A stretch of DNA of 64,000 nt from Agrostemma githago (GCA_958450325.1 OY288243.1:42387378-42451377), one strand, 5' to 3'; counted from the first letter of the stretch, positions 32,377 to 43,820 are shown. Made by a program: numbers and translations. Notes: generated by a model from the letters alone, not told the origin.

Positions 32377-34228
32377 TGTGGACGTCCGTCCGCACCGCCC
32401 GGCGCCCCGCGTGGGACCGACCCGGTTTTTTAACTTGTGGCATCGGCCACCCACGCGGCCCTCTCCTTGTCGGGGGCCGGTACAATCTCGCGTACAGGGC
32501 GATGTTTCGGACCTCGATTCGATGACGATCCGGACTTGTACTAGACGGGTGGGGGCACCCGTGTTTTCGTTTGGAATCGATCGAGTCGTGGTTGTAAATG
32601 TTTAAAGGCCGATTCATTTGGTAAGGCGACCTTTTTAGTGAACTGAATTCGTTGCCGATTTGTGGAGTCGTCACCTTGTCAATTATGGGGACTCGGAAAC
32701 CGTTTGCTACGTCGGTTGTTTAAGGACAAGTAAGTATTGTCGTCAAAATAGTTGTGTTTACATTCTATGCATGCGATTTCACGTGACAGGCAAGCCATGA
32801 AAAGACGCGTGTAGGAGAGTAGAGAGTACTAATATTATACGTATTAGCAAATCAGTTTTAACGCGATAATACGGATATTAGTTATTCTCGTGGTATACCT
32901 TACCTGGTATTCTGCTTAAGATGCGTCGGTTCGGTATTAATAGAGATGCGTCGAACCTAGTAAGGTGAGCACCTAGACTAATACGGAACCCGACCATCAC
33001 TTTATTAAGTTTTAGTTATTTTACGTTTTGAATTCCGTGTTAGGTGATTTTGCATGCGATTATAAGGTCATAAAAGAAATAAATCATACGAAAAACTGTA
33101 AATGCAAATGTAAGTAAATCACATTGTGAGGAGTTACACCCTCGGAGTATACACTAAACGGGACACGATGCATAGATAGTTGAGAACGGATCTCAGAATT
33201 ACTCGGGTCTATTTAGTGTATTTTAGTGTTTGCGGTTGAAGTTGGGACGTTACGTGTTCTAGTAGATGTTTGTGGACCTAGTGTCCACATCTAGTGTTAT
33301 CGTAGTGCATAATTAAAGAAAGTACGAGAATGTAAAGTTTTGTTTAGATGACAACCTAGTGACGACTCGGCTTTCAAGGCGGATCCTTCTAGCTTGCCTA
33401 GTGATTTCGGCAGAGCTCCGTTACCGTTGACCCTTCCTGCGGCTACTCCAGCAAAGCTTCGTTACTATGGACCGTTTCTGTGGCTAATCCGGCAGAACTT
33501 CGTTACTAGACTTGAGCTAGTCGAACACGGGCACCTCGGTATCGATTGGGGTGCTCGAAGGTGAGGAGTAGCATTGATGTCGCTTTTATCGGAACTACGA
33601 TCGAGTGGATCGTTTGCCTCGGGTGTCGGAGTGCGAGCCCTTAGAGAGAAGTTTAGAGGGAGAAGAGAAGAGAGAATTGTGTGTGGAATGAATGAGGTGA
33701 AGGGGGGTATTTATAGGTGTTTTCGGCCCTCATCACCCATATGGACGCCTGAGTTTTGGCGACCAATACTCAGGCTCCTGGGTTCAGGCGTGGGGAGTCT
33801 AAGACGCGTGAGGTGAGGCGGTTGGAGTTTTGAAGATACGATTTTGATACTTTCCAAAACCGAGAGATGGGCGTATAACACATAACTTGGAGGTTAAGGA
33901 TTCCTGGGGCTTGACCTAGCGCCGTGAGTTTAGTGGGCCTCGGGTGCGCATCCCGAGGTTTGTTTGGCGCGGTACTGACTCGGTTCGAGTTTTGGGACCG
34001 ACTCGGGGTCCCGGTGTCAGAATTGACTCTAATTAGTGTCTACGCGACCGCAACGACACGACTAAGGCTGCCATCATGTTAGTTTAATTTCTCTGAATAA
34101 TTTATTTGATCTGTTCTGTAGAAAAACTACCTAAAACATCACGAACACGCGTCGCGTTGCAGTCCTACCGTCATCGGGTGTTTGTTGGGCACTTCTGCAG
34201 CCACCAGGTCCAAATTTGGGCGTCTACA
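32377..34228 (-). repeat. Tat-C LTR (1852 bp), with a PBS on one side and a PPT on the other
   Basis: Sense start TGTAGACGCCCAAATTTGG at 34228, sense end GGACGTCCACA at 32377. Its partner is 54357-56496. It lacks about 288 bp present in the partner (between GGAAACCGTT at about 32703 and TGCTACGTCGG). To its left is a PBS plus leader; to its right, once Athila-1 is discounted, a PPT. It is therefore both the 3' LTR of the unit to the right and the 5' LTR of the unit to the left. TATA box at 33708-33716. Confidence 0.88.
33708..33716 (-). promoter_or_regulatory. TATA box of the Tat-C LTR
   Basis: Minus strand CTATAAATAC, about 510 bp into the LTR. In the partner LTR the same position (55975-55982) reads AATAAATA, so that promoter copy has lost its TATA. 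Confidence 0.65.
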
Positions 34229-34230
34229 GT
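34226..34230. repeat. Athila-1 target duplication, left copy
   Basis: ACAGT here against ACAGA at 43818-43822, a 5-bp duplication with one mismatch. It overlaps the last bases of the Tat-C LTR and the first base of its PPT side. Confidence 0.8.
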
Positions 34231-35836
34231 TGATAAGTGTAGTTTGTAGTGCCTAATTTGTTATGTTTTGGTCCCGTTTTCCTTGTGGAACCGCTCTTTG
34301 GAGCAGTATTTGGGCTACTCACGCTTCTTCTAGTTCGTTTTAGGCCCCCAAGATCATACATGGAGAATTGGAACGATTCCGACTCATTTCATACGCTTTT
34401 GGAGCCAACGAAGAGAAGGAACGATCACTCGGTGCCTTGGATTTGATCCCGAGACCTTGGGACCCATTCCCGAGCCACTTAGACTCAATCCCGAGCCCCA
34501 AGAATCGATGAGAAGCCCATGAGGAGCAAGGAGGGACCTTAGAGGCTATAATGGAGGCATACAGACCCTTCCCGGGCGGGATAGTGGCCTTCCCGATCGG
34601 GAAGGAGTGCACAATTGAGCAGGCCACTGTTTTGGACCCGTCTCGGCCAAGAAGAACTTCTTCCCGGGCGGGACCGTTCCGTCCCGGGCGGGATGAGTGA
34701 GCTACAGCACGCAACTTATTCTTTTCTCCTCCTTCATTCTTGTAACCTTATAAATACTTCCCCCTTGTATTGTTTAAAGATCTTACATTACCCTAGACTC
34801 TCTTAGGCCTCTCTACAACATTCAAACTCTAGATTTAGAGTTCCTCTTATTAGTTTAATCTTCCTTTAATCTTTGTTTAATCTAGTAATTAGTCTTGTAT
34901 TAAGGAGATTCTTGAAGACTCTTCCAAGCTTGACAACCTTGGAGATTTGTTTGGGTTTCTTATTAATTCAAGTTCTCATATTTTTCATCCTCTTGTAGTT
35001 GGTATAATCTCTTTTCTCTTGTTCTTTGTTTATTCATCAAGTTTGAATCTTTACATATTGTTCATTGTCTTGTTTGTTCATTATGGATGTTTTGATTATT
35101 ATGTCTATTCCTCTTGTTAGTCTTAGTTTTGATTTCATTATGAGTGAGTAGATTCCTTGTGGGGTTAGTAGGGGATTAAGTGAGGATTATGGGTGATTAG
35201 GGCTTGATTGTGGGTAAAGGTGATTCCTTTGTTGCTAGTCACTTATTGGGCACACTATGTGTTTGTTGTATTGCTTGTGTGGGTAGTAGTGGCCAATGCT
35301 TCTCATACTTGTTCTCTTCTTCTCATTGTGTATTCGATTTGTGGTTGAATGTTTGTGTTTTGAGTAGCATCTAGCATGAGTGTTCGGGTCTACTCTTAGG
35401 CACGAGAGTGCGGACTTTGGCTTTGGCGCGAGAGCGCAAACCGACCTTAGTGACCAAGAGACACCTACACCCTTGATTGCCCAACCATCCTACTACACTT
35501 ATGAACCCGACCTAACCCTACTCCTTCCCAATATTTGATTTCTCTACCTCTTTAGCCATTTTCTCTAGTTTAATAGTCTCCTTAGTCTTTAGTTGTTCAT
35601 TAGTTCTTGTTATAGCTAGTTCATTGTTAGTCTAGTTCATACCTCTTCAACCATCTTAGTTTGTCAATTATCGTCTTCTTTGTGTTTGTTTGTGTGACTT
35701 AGCCTTGTTTCTAGGTAGACCTAGTCGTAGACACCTATAACCGTCTCCGTGGACACGACCCGACTTACCCTAGCTACCGTTAGGATTAGTTGGTTATTAT
35801 TTGTTGGTAGGGATCCACGGCAAATTCCTACCATCA
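34231..35836 (+). repeat. Athila-1 5' LTR (1606 bp)
   Basis: Starts TGATAAGTGTAGTTTG and ends ...TTCCTACCATCA, directly followed by the PBS. It is near-identical to 42272-43817 apart from several short deletions in the latter. A cluster of CCCGNNCGGG palindromes (34572-34695) lies upstream of the TATA box (34749-34756). Confidence 0.94.
34749..34756 (+). promoter_or_regulatory. TATA box of the Athila-1 5' LTR
   Basis: TATAAATA followed by CTTCCCCC. In the 3' LTR the same site is AATAAATA (near 42749), so only the 5' copy keeps a canonical box. Confidence 0.7.
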
Positions 35837-35839
35837 ATT

Positions 35840-35857
35840 TGGCGCCGTTGCCGGGGA
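35840..35857 (+). other. Athila-1 primer binding site (tRNA-Asp type)
   Basis: TGGCGCCGTTGCCGGGGA, three bases after the LTR. This is the site typical of plant Athila-like elements, complementary to the tRNA-Asp 3' end. Confidence 0.92.
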
Positions 35858-36057
35858 CGGTGCATGTTTAGACTTAGTTTGCTTATTAGCTTGACTTAGT
35901 TACCCTTCTTCTTCTATCTCTTGTGCATATTTCGTAGTTTTTTTTCTTAGTTTCTTTAGCTTATTTTTCTCTTTGTCTTGGGTAGTGTTCGTTTATTGTC
36001 TTTGCCTAGTGCCCATAAAGCACTAGGTATTCTCACGTTTGCGCTAGTGTGTAGTGT

Positions 36058-37287
36058 ATGCCTAGGAGGGGAGACGATTTCTTTCTCTTCAATCTAGAGC
36101 CGGAAATACTCTTTAGAGCCTTTTGCCAATGGACGATTGACCGGGTTAGAATCTCTCAACCAAGTGATAGCAATACCACCGAAGAACAAGCCCAAGGATC
36201 CGACTTTATCGAGCAACCTCAAGGCAATACCGAAGGAATCTTAATAAATCCCTTTGGTACTTCTTCTAATCATTCCTCTCAACCAAGTTCTCCTTCAACA
36301 TCTACATCAACACCATCTACACCGTCCTATCCCGCATATCCAATAATGCCTAAGTTCTCTTCGCACTCAACGTTTACGGAAGATGTCTTGCCCGGTCCAA
36401 CCGCTTTACCGGAGGCATATACCGGCAAATTTGTGGCAAAAACACAATTCATCCAATTGGTCGAAAGAAGTCAATTTAGCGGGTTACCAACCGACGATCC
36501 TCATCAACACATGGAAACCTTTTTGGATTATTGCGATGCTATCTCACAAACGGGAATATCCCAAGACCAAATCCGGTGGGTATTATTTCCCTTCTCTTTG
36601 ATCGGTAAAGCTAAGCAATGGTTCAAAGGGTTAGACAAGGCGACTCTTGGTATTGATACTTGGAAGAAGCTAGCCTTAGCCTTCTACCAACAATTCTATC
36701 CCCCAGAGAAGACGAATCTATTGAGAGCCTCTATCACGGGATTCCAACAACGTGATGAAGAAAGCCTCTACGAAGCGTGGGTAAGATTCAAAGCCTTGAT
36801 CCGCTCTTGTCCTCACCATGGTCTATCACAATGGTTCCCTGTTCAACAATTTTGGAACGGTTTATATGAAGACTCAAGGGCCATACTCAATATGGGATCA
36901 AATGGAAGGTTTACCGAGGTGGATGATGACCAAACTTGGTCAAGAATCAAGGACATGGCGGTACACAACTCTCAATACTCAAGGCCTAGGAAAGCGAATC
37001 GAGGAGGAAGGCACGAGATCGATGCCATTACACAACTAAGCATTGATCTTGGAGCTCAACTAAAAACCCACATGGAATCTATTGACAAGAAGCTCCAAAG
37101 CCATTTTGATCAAGGTCAAAGTGCAAGTGCCTCTCACCAACATTTTATTCAACAAGTTAATGCTTTGGGAGTTGTATCTCCTACATCTTATTATGGGATA
37201 TGCGATACTTGCGGGATAGTGGGACATGAGCCTTTACATTGTCGTGGTAGTATTGAGCAAGTGAACGCCTTTCAAGCGTTCAAGTAA
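36058..37287 (+). pseudogene. gag: Athila-1 gag, first part
   Basis: ATG 36058 opens 409 codons after a 200-bp leader. Residues about 175-280 carry the Ty3/gypsy gag core (retrotransposon gag family): AKQWFKGLD, TWKKLALAFYQQFYPPEKT, and ESLYEAWVRFKALIRSCPHHG. Near residue 385 is a Cys/His knuckle (CDTCGIVGHEPLHC). A TAA at 37285-37287 ends the frame, but the same phase stays open downstream for another 1.3 kb, so this is a nonsense mutation in a longer gag-protease ORF, probably from a CAA codon. Confidence 0.9.
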
Positions 37288-38604
37288 GGTGCTCCCTACC
37301 CCCATATGTTTCAAGCTTCCCAACAAGTTCCCCAACAACAATCTCTACAACACCGTCCATATGTGCCACCTCCCTTAAGGGACAACAATCAAACCTTCCA
37401 AGGTTATATAGGCAACCCAAGGCCATTCAACAATTTCAAGCAACATAACCAAGGTACCTTCAACAACAATCAAGGGTTCCGACAAGGGAACTTCAATCAA
37501 GGTGGTTTCCAAGGGAACCAACACTCCCAAGGACACCATAACTACAACCAAGTTAACAATCAAGGCCTTAATCAAGGCAACTCTCATGGGTTCCAAGGGA
37601 ACCATCAACAACAACAAGGATCTCAAGGTACTCAACATGAAAGCAAGCAAAGGAGTCGGTCTCCTATTCATGATTATGGCATTCCTCTAGCCATCACAAA
37701 CACTCCTCATAACCAACAATCTCCCCCTCGGGATTTCGACATGCAAAAGTCAATGTTGGACATGCAAAGAATTCAATTGGAGACACAAAGAACCCAACAA
37801 GAAATCATTGCTCAACTTCAAAGGGATAACTTGGCAAGAGATGCTCATATGAAGATGCTCGAAACCCAAATAGCTCAACTTGCTTCGGGTAGCTCTTCAT
37901 GGCAAAAGGGGCAACTACCTCCTCAAGGTGAAACGATGAAATTTGAGCATGTGAATGCTATTACCTTGAGGAGTGGTTCATCTTATAACTCCCCCTTACC
38001 CCCTAATGAGCAAGAACCAATGAAAGAAGTTGTGTCTCCAACTCAAGAAAATTCAAGATTGGGAAATTCAATGGAGGAGAAAGTCTTGTGGGAGATTGAG
38101 AAACCCCAAGAAGACAAGCTTCCCCCACTTCAAGGAAAAGATAAGGGTAAAGGGAAAGCGTCATTTGAGAAGTCCACCCCTATTGAGCAAAACAAGGTGC
38201 ATATCAAGTTGCCCTTCCCAACAAGGCAAATGAAGACCAAGGTGGATGTCCAATATGACAAGTTCCTCAATATTGTGAAGAAATTGGATGTGAGTGTCCC
38301 ATTTACCAATCTACTTACCCAAATTCCGGCATATGGAAGATTCATGAAAGAAATCTTGGCTAGGAAGAGATCCGTCGACAAGGAAGAGACCATAACGTTC
38401 ACAAGAGTGGTGAGCGAGCTTATTCAAGGTTCTACGCTTCCCAAGTTGAAGGATCCGGGTAGTTTCTCGATCCCGTGCACCGTAGGCAACTTCAAGATTG
38501 AGAGAGCACTATGTGATTTGGGTGCGAGTGTAAGCATCATTCCCTATTCCATTTGTGAGCGACTTGGGATGAAGGAGCTCAAGAGTACTTCCATTACACT
38601 CTAA
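37288..38604 (+). pseudogene. Athila-1 gag C-terminal region and protease N-terminal half
   Basis: In phase with the upstream part. It begins with a Gln/Asn-rich low-complexity region (NNQGFRQGNFNQGGFQGN type, about 37310-37660), then a possible coiled coil (MQRIQLETQRTQQEIIAQL) and a basic linker. Next is the conserved Athila pre-protease block (FTNLLTQIPAYGRFMKEIL) and the protease active-site region (ALCDLGASVSIIPYSICERLG). It ends in TAA at 38602-38604, again with the same phase open beyond, so the protease is cut in the middle. The active-site motif is D-L-G rather than D-T/S-G. Confidence 0.88.
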
Positions 38605-39350
38605 ATGGCCGATAGTTCCCTCAACCGACCTTTGGGGATGTTGGAAGATGTGCCAATAAGAATCGGGAAGTTCTTCATTCCGGTCGACTTCCTTGTGCTT
38701 GACATGCCGGAAGATGCTATCACTCCCATTATCCTTGGGCGCCCATTTCTACATACCGCCGGTGCTACGATTGATGTGAATAACGGTAGGATCACATTTG
38801 AGTTAGGCGAAGAAAAACTCGGGTTTGACCTCCAAGGCAACACCTCGCCTACTAATGATGAGTCTTGTAAAATGATCCACGCCGTGAAAGACATTGGTCT
38901 AGGGGATGTGTCGAGTAAAAGCTTGAAGAACGACTTCTATGAAATTGAGGATGATGATTCCGAGTTTGGGGCGGATGAATGCCCGCATCATGATTTTGAA
39001 GACAAGTGCCATGACAAGAAGAAAGATGAGCCTCCCTTGGGGCCACATGAAGATAGATGGACGTTTGGGTATATACCGAAGGATCGCAAGTACAAGTTCA
39101 AGCCCTTGAACTTAGTAGATCGGGATGCCCCGGGAACGTCGAGGTTATGATGTGATGATCCTTGGAGTGGAGGTTGGTATTCCACTAGCTTGATCGAAGA
39201 TTTCTCGAGAGCCTTCGATTTGTTTCTTCGTGCCCTTGATGGAGATGGAATTGGCCAAGTGTTGTTGAAAAAAATGATTGAAGAATGCACCACCCTTGGT
39301 TTGACGGAGTTCCAAAAGAAACGTCCTATTGTATATATTTCTTTGTTATA
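38605..39350 (+). pseudogene. Athila-1 protease C-terminal half and acidic tail
   Basis: Continues in phase after the TAA: IRIGKFFIPVDFLVLDMPED and ITPIILGRPFLHTAGATIDV are the flap and ILGRPFL motifs of Athila protease. An acidic stretch (EIEDDDSEFGADE) follows. A TGA at 39148-39150 interrupts, after which the phase stays open to TAA at 39350 (WYSTSLIEDFSRAFDLFLRA). In autonomous Athila elements the reverse transcriptase would start hereabouts; none is present. All three internal stops fit single C-to-T changes (CAA, CAA, CGA). Confidence 0.85.
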
Positions 39351-39566
39351 ATACTTTTAGGTTTTGTGAAATTCTTGTAATTTGGTGTTTTGATGAGTGA
39401 TGTGAGGGAGGGATTTTGATGAATGTTTTGAGCCCATTTGATAGGTGTGAAGTGAAGATGAATCCTAGAGAGGAGGGGTTATTGTTAGAGCTTGGATTGT
39501 GTGAAAGGGAGTCGGGTTTTTGAAGCTTGGGACAAGCTTTTGGAGTTATTGAGGGTTAGAAGACTC

Positions 39567-39741
39567 TTCCCGGCTGAGAAGAGTGCATCCCGACCGGGAA
39601 GGATGACCCATCCCGACCGGGAAGGAGTCATCCCGATCGGGATGAGGGTGCTAAAAGTTGGGTCTTCTAGAGTGTCATCCCGACCGGGAAGGGAGCTTCC
39701 CGACCGGGACGGGCGTGTCATCCCGACCGGGATGGTCCCCT
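39567..39741. repeat. Cluster of seven CCCGNNCGGG palindromes
   Basis: Seven copies in 175 bp, such as ATCCCGACCGGGAA, ATCCCGATCGGGAT and TTCCCGACCGGGAC, arms of five to six bases around a two-base centre (one copy degenerate). The same motif occurs in the LTRs just upstream of the TATA box. Confidence 0.88.
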
Positions 39742-40500
39742 GCTCCTCCTTTTGCCTCTTCTTTGTCATGTGAGCCCACCCTACAACTTTATACCCCCTC
39801 CCAACCTCTCTACCCATCCTTCCCCTTATCATATGACCCCTACACTTCATATACAAACATTCACCTCATTTTCTCTTCACTTTACACCGAGTTTCACATC
39901 AAATCCCACCCCCTTATACCTTTGTACTTCAACCATGCGGGCTTATCGAGTTTGAAGTGGGATGAAAGTGAAGAAGAGAAGCAAAAGTGCCTTTATTGAT
40001 CATTGAGACGATGAAGTTCGTGAGTTGCAAACCTATCGGTAAGGCGACTCTCATTTCTTTTCCGTCTTTTATTGCTTGTTTCCCTTTGTATATTCCCCTT
40101 CCCCTTATCATTCGTGTCATGGTGGCCCTCGAGGCCTTGGTAATTGTTGCTCCCGACTCTCGATGACGTGACTACATCGAGAGTCATTTGAAAAATCCAA
40201 ATTTACAAGATTTTCACCCTTTTTTGTAGGATTTAGTCGGATTCGGGCGGAATCCGGGCTAGGTGACTTGATTACACCTAGTCCTCCCCTCCCATTTCCT
40301 TTTATTTCTTTCTTTTTATTTCTTCCCCCATCCATATCTTTTCTTGTCTCGGCCCATGGTGACTTGACTACACCCCGGCCGGGCACATTCTACCCTTTTC
40401 TTCGCTTCATTTTTGTTTCTTAGCTTTATTTTCGTAATTTATTTTCTTTTCTTTTTTGTCTCCGTACACTACGATCGAGCATGAGGACATTGCTCGATTT

Positions 40501-40513
40501 AAGTGTGGGGGAG
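40501..40513 (+). other. Internal second polypurine tract of Athila-1
   Basis: AAGTGTGGGGGAG, preceded by TT, identical to the terminal PPT at 42258-42270. It is 1.77 kb upstream of the 3' LTR. It could act as an extra plus-strand primer; that function is an inference. Confidence 0.7.
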
Positions 40514-42257
40514 CGATATTCTATCGTAGTTAGTTTTATTTTCGTAGTTTTTCGAAAAAACTTAAAAAACCATAAAAATTTGAAATTTTTTCACAAAAAT
40601 CAAAAAGATTTTCTTTAGTGTCTTTCTCTTTTTGTGTCGTTGTGTATGTCATACTTTTGTTGTGTTGTGTGTGTTTGCCTCTCTTTCTCCTTATAGGTCG
40701 CCTAATCACCGTTAACTTTGGAAGGCTTTCAAGACATCCGGTAATGCCCTTCTATCCCTTTTTCCTCTTTATCTCTTGTGGAATATGGAGGAGATTTGTG
40801 ATGTTGTTTGCTCGGGTGGAGCTTTGTAGAGTTTGTGGTTGATTTGGTGACTTGTTTGGAAATTCGGGGTGATGTTTGTTCTCTTTGTGTGTTTGTTTTG
40901 TTGCCTTTTGTCTCTTTTTCTTTCGTTTTTGTCGTGTCTTTGTTTTGTGATGTGTAGTTGTGTCTAGTGTGTAAAAAGATTTTCGATAACCCGGTTTTGA
41001 GGATAGGGTGCAAGTGTTTACTTTCCCCTTCTAGTAGTATGAGTCGAGTCTTGGACTTTAGTCTAGTAGAATGACCCTAAATCAATCATTTCGTTGGTTT
41101 CTTACCTTGAGTCCACCTAGCTTACTAGGGATTTACTACGGGATTTGCATTTTGACCATTATGACCACACACGGTGTGAAAAGGCCTTGGTTGCCGAGTC
41201 CTGTCCCTTAGGTGACCTTGTTTGAAATTGTTTGATTAGTCCAAGTTTCTCCCCTTTTTGTGGGTTTGAAGGGAAGGGCCCGTCCCGACTTACCCATTTC
41301 CCCTACCATCTACACATTTTCCACAAAATAAATTTGCAATTTGTTGAAATCTCTCTTTCTTACTTGCAAAAAGAAATGCCTACAACTCAAATCAAGCCAA
41401 AAGGGCAAACAAAAGAAAAAGAAAGAAAAAGAATGAAAGAAAAGATTGAAGAAAAAAAAAGAAAAGGCGCAAAAAGCCAAAAAGAAAATACAAAAGATGA
41501 AAAAGAAATGGCATAGCAACACACAAAGCAAGAAATGCAGAAGAAGAAAAATACCAAAAGAAAACCGTCTCACAAAAAGATTCTCACCCTCTCAAAATAA
41601 GCCTTTTTCCGATCGTTACCGTGAAGAGCCTACCAAAGGACCGAGTCCCTAGGAAGAATGATAGCGGTAATGATCGGTCTTCCCTCATTTTGCAAACCTT
41701 ATCCACCTTTTTACTTGGACTAGTTAGGCGGATCTGATCTTAAACATGGGACGACCCTCTTGGCACATCGCTAAAGGGGGCGGGGTCTCACTTACCTACA
41801 GTGTCGACTAGCACCGTGGTTCATCCTTTTTCCATCCCGCCGATCGTCTCGTAGTACGTTCTTAGAAGGTTAGTAGGACCTAGGTAAGTTACCAACGTCT
41901 TTATTGCTTTGTTGTCATACTATTGGGGTTTAGTTCATTTCGATCTGTACTATTAGCTTGGGAACGTTGTCACTTGCCTTGAGTCCTAAACCGGTGCTTC
42001 TTTAACCGCTTTTTAGAGGGAAGCGGTATTTGTTTCTTTTTGGGTGCAACCTTTTGTTTGTTTGATTGTATGTTTGTTTGTTTATGTGTTTTTGTGCCCG
42101 GTTGCATCCACGGTTTTGTCGCAAGACCTCACTTGCCTTGCGGAGAGCACTAGTCCTCTAGGTGTTCTCGCGTGAGTTGAAAGGGCGTAGGGTGCGCTAA
42201 TACCCGCTCGGCTAGTTTAGTAGTTAGTTTGTGCTTACTTGAGGGCGAGTAAGGGTT

Positions 42258-42271
42258 AAGTGTGGGGGAGT
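42258..42271 (+). other. Athila-1 terminal polypurine tract
   Basis: AAGTGTGGGGGAGT directly before the TGATAAG start of the 3' LTR. Confidence 0.88.
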
Positions 42272-43817
42272 TGATAAGTGTAGTTTGTAGTGCCTAATTT
42301 GTTGTTTTTTGGTACCGTTTTCCTTGTGGAACCGCTCTTTGGAGCGGTTTCTGGGCTACTCATGCTTCTTCTAGTTCGTTTTAGGCCCCCAAGATCATAC
42401 ATGGAGAATTGGAACGATTCCGACTCGTTTCATACGCTTTTGGAGCCAACGAAGAGAAGGAACGATCACTCGGTGCCTTGGATTTGATCCCGAGACCTTG
42501 GGACCCATTCCCGAGGCACTTAAACTCAATCCCGAGCCCCGAGATTCGATGAGAAGCCCATGAGGAGCAAGGATGGACCTTAGAGGCTATAATGGAGGCA
42601 TACAGACCCTTCCCGACCGAGAAGGAGTGCACAATTGAGCAGGCCACTGTTTTGGACCCGTCTCGGCCGAGAAGAACTTCGTCCCGGGCGGGATGAGTGA
42701 GCTGTAGCACGCAACTTATTCTTTTCTCCTCCTTCATTCTTGTAACCTAATAAATACTTCCCCCTTGTATTGTTTAAAGATCTTACATTACCCTAGACTC
42801 TCTTAGGCCTCTCTACAACATTCAAACCCTAGATTTAGTGTTCCTCTTATTAGTTTAATCTTCCTTTAATCTTTAATTAATCTTTGTTTAATCTAGTAAT
42901 TAGTCTTGTATTAAGGAGATTCTTGAAGACTCTTCCAAGCTTGACAACCTTGGAGATTTGTTTGTGTTTCTTATTAATTCAAGTTCTCATCTTTTTCATC
43001 CTCTTGTAGTTGGTATAATCTCTTTTCTCTTGTTCTTTGTTTATTCATCAAGTTTGAATCTTTTTATGGATGTTTTGATTATTATGTCTATTCCTCTTGT
43101 TAGTCTTAGTTTTGATTTCATTATGAGTGAGTAGATTCCTTGTGGGGTTAGTAGGGGATTAAGTGTGGATTATGGGTGATTAGGGCTTGATTGTGGGTAA
43201 AGGTGATTCCTTTCTTGCTAGTCACTTATTGGGCACACTATGTGTTTGTTGTACTGCTTGTGTGGGTAGTAGTGGCCAATACTTCTCATACTTGTTCTCT
43301 TCTTCTCATTGTGTATTCGATTTGTGGTTGAATGTTTGTGTTTTGAGTAGCATCTAGCATGAGTGTTCGAGTCTAGTCTTAGGCACGAGAGTGCGGACTT
43401 TGGCTTTGGCGCGAGAGCGCAAACCGACCTTAGTGACCAAGAGACACCTACACCCTTGATTTCCCAACCATCCTACTACACTTATGAACCCGACCTAACC
43501 CTACTCCTTCCCAATATTTGATTTCTCTACCTCTTTAGCCATTTTCTCTAGTTTAATAGTCTCCTTAGTCTTTAGTTGTTCATTAGTTCTTGTTATAGCT
43601 AGTTCATTGTTAGTCTAGTTCATACCTCTTCAACCATCTTAGTTTGTCAATTATCGTCTTCTTTGTGTTTGTTTGTGGGACTTTGCTTTGTTTCTAGGTA
43701 GACCTAGTCTAGACACCTATAACCGTCTCCGTGGACACGACCCGACTTACCCTAGCTACCGTTAGGATTAGTTGGTTATTATTTTTGGTAGGGATTCACG
43801 GCAAATTCCTACCATCA
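42272..43817 (+). repeat. Athila-1 3' LTR (1546 bp)
   Basis: Same TGATAAG...ACCATCA termini as the 5' LTR. It is shorter because of small deletions, including part of the palindrome cluster near 42605-42690 and a segment near 43065. The target duplication ACAGA follows. Confidence 0.94.
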
Positions 43818-43820
43818 ACA

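Larger units (their letters stand above)
39351..42257 (+). other. Athila-1 3' non-coding region
   Basis: 2.9 kb with no retroelement domain. Contents: a palindrome cluster (39567-39741); an internal PPT-like tract (40501-40513); and an A/G-rich stretch with AAAGAAAAAGAAAG-type repeats at 41395-41520. The short open frames here are low-complexity or unrelated to any family I know. Confidence 0.75.
34231..43817 (+). mobile_element. Athila-1: non-autonomous Athila-like Ty3/gypsy element (gag-protease only)
   Basis: A complete 9.6-kb element with LTRs 34231-35836 and 42272-43817, a tRNA-Asp-type PBS, a PPT (AAGTGTGGGGGAG) and 5-bp flanking duplications. A gag-protease frame (36058-39350) fills half of the internal region. 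The remaining 2.9 kb before the 3' LTR contains no reverse transcriptase, RNase H or integrase. It is therefore a non-autonomous Athila derivative, inserted exactly at the LTR/PPT border of Tat-C. Confidence 0.93.

Noticed and set aside
32321..32674. Frames on both strands across the Tat-C PBS and LTR end, repeated at 54317-54725
   Set aside because: GC-rich LTR sequence; repetition and composition, not coding.
36383..39293. Several frames overlapping Athila-1 gag-protease on other phases or the opposite strand
   Set aside because: They are shadows of the gag-protease frame and show no domains.
41232..41652. Lys-rich open frames in the Athila-1 3' region
   Set aside because: A/G-rich low-complexity DNA; no conserved protein.
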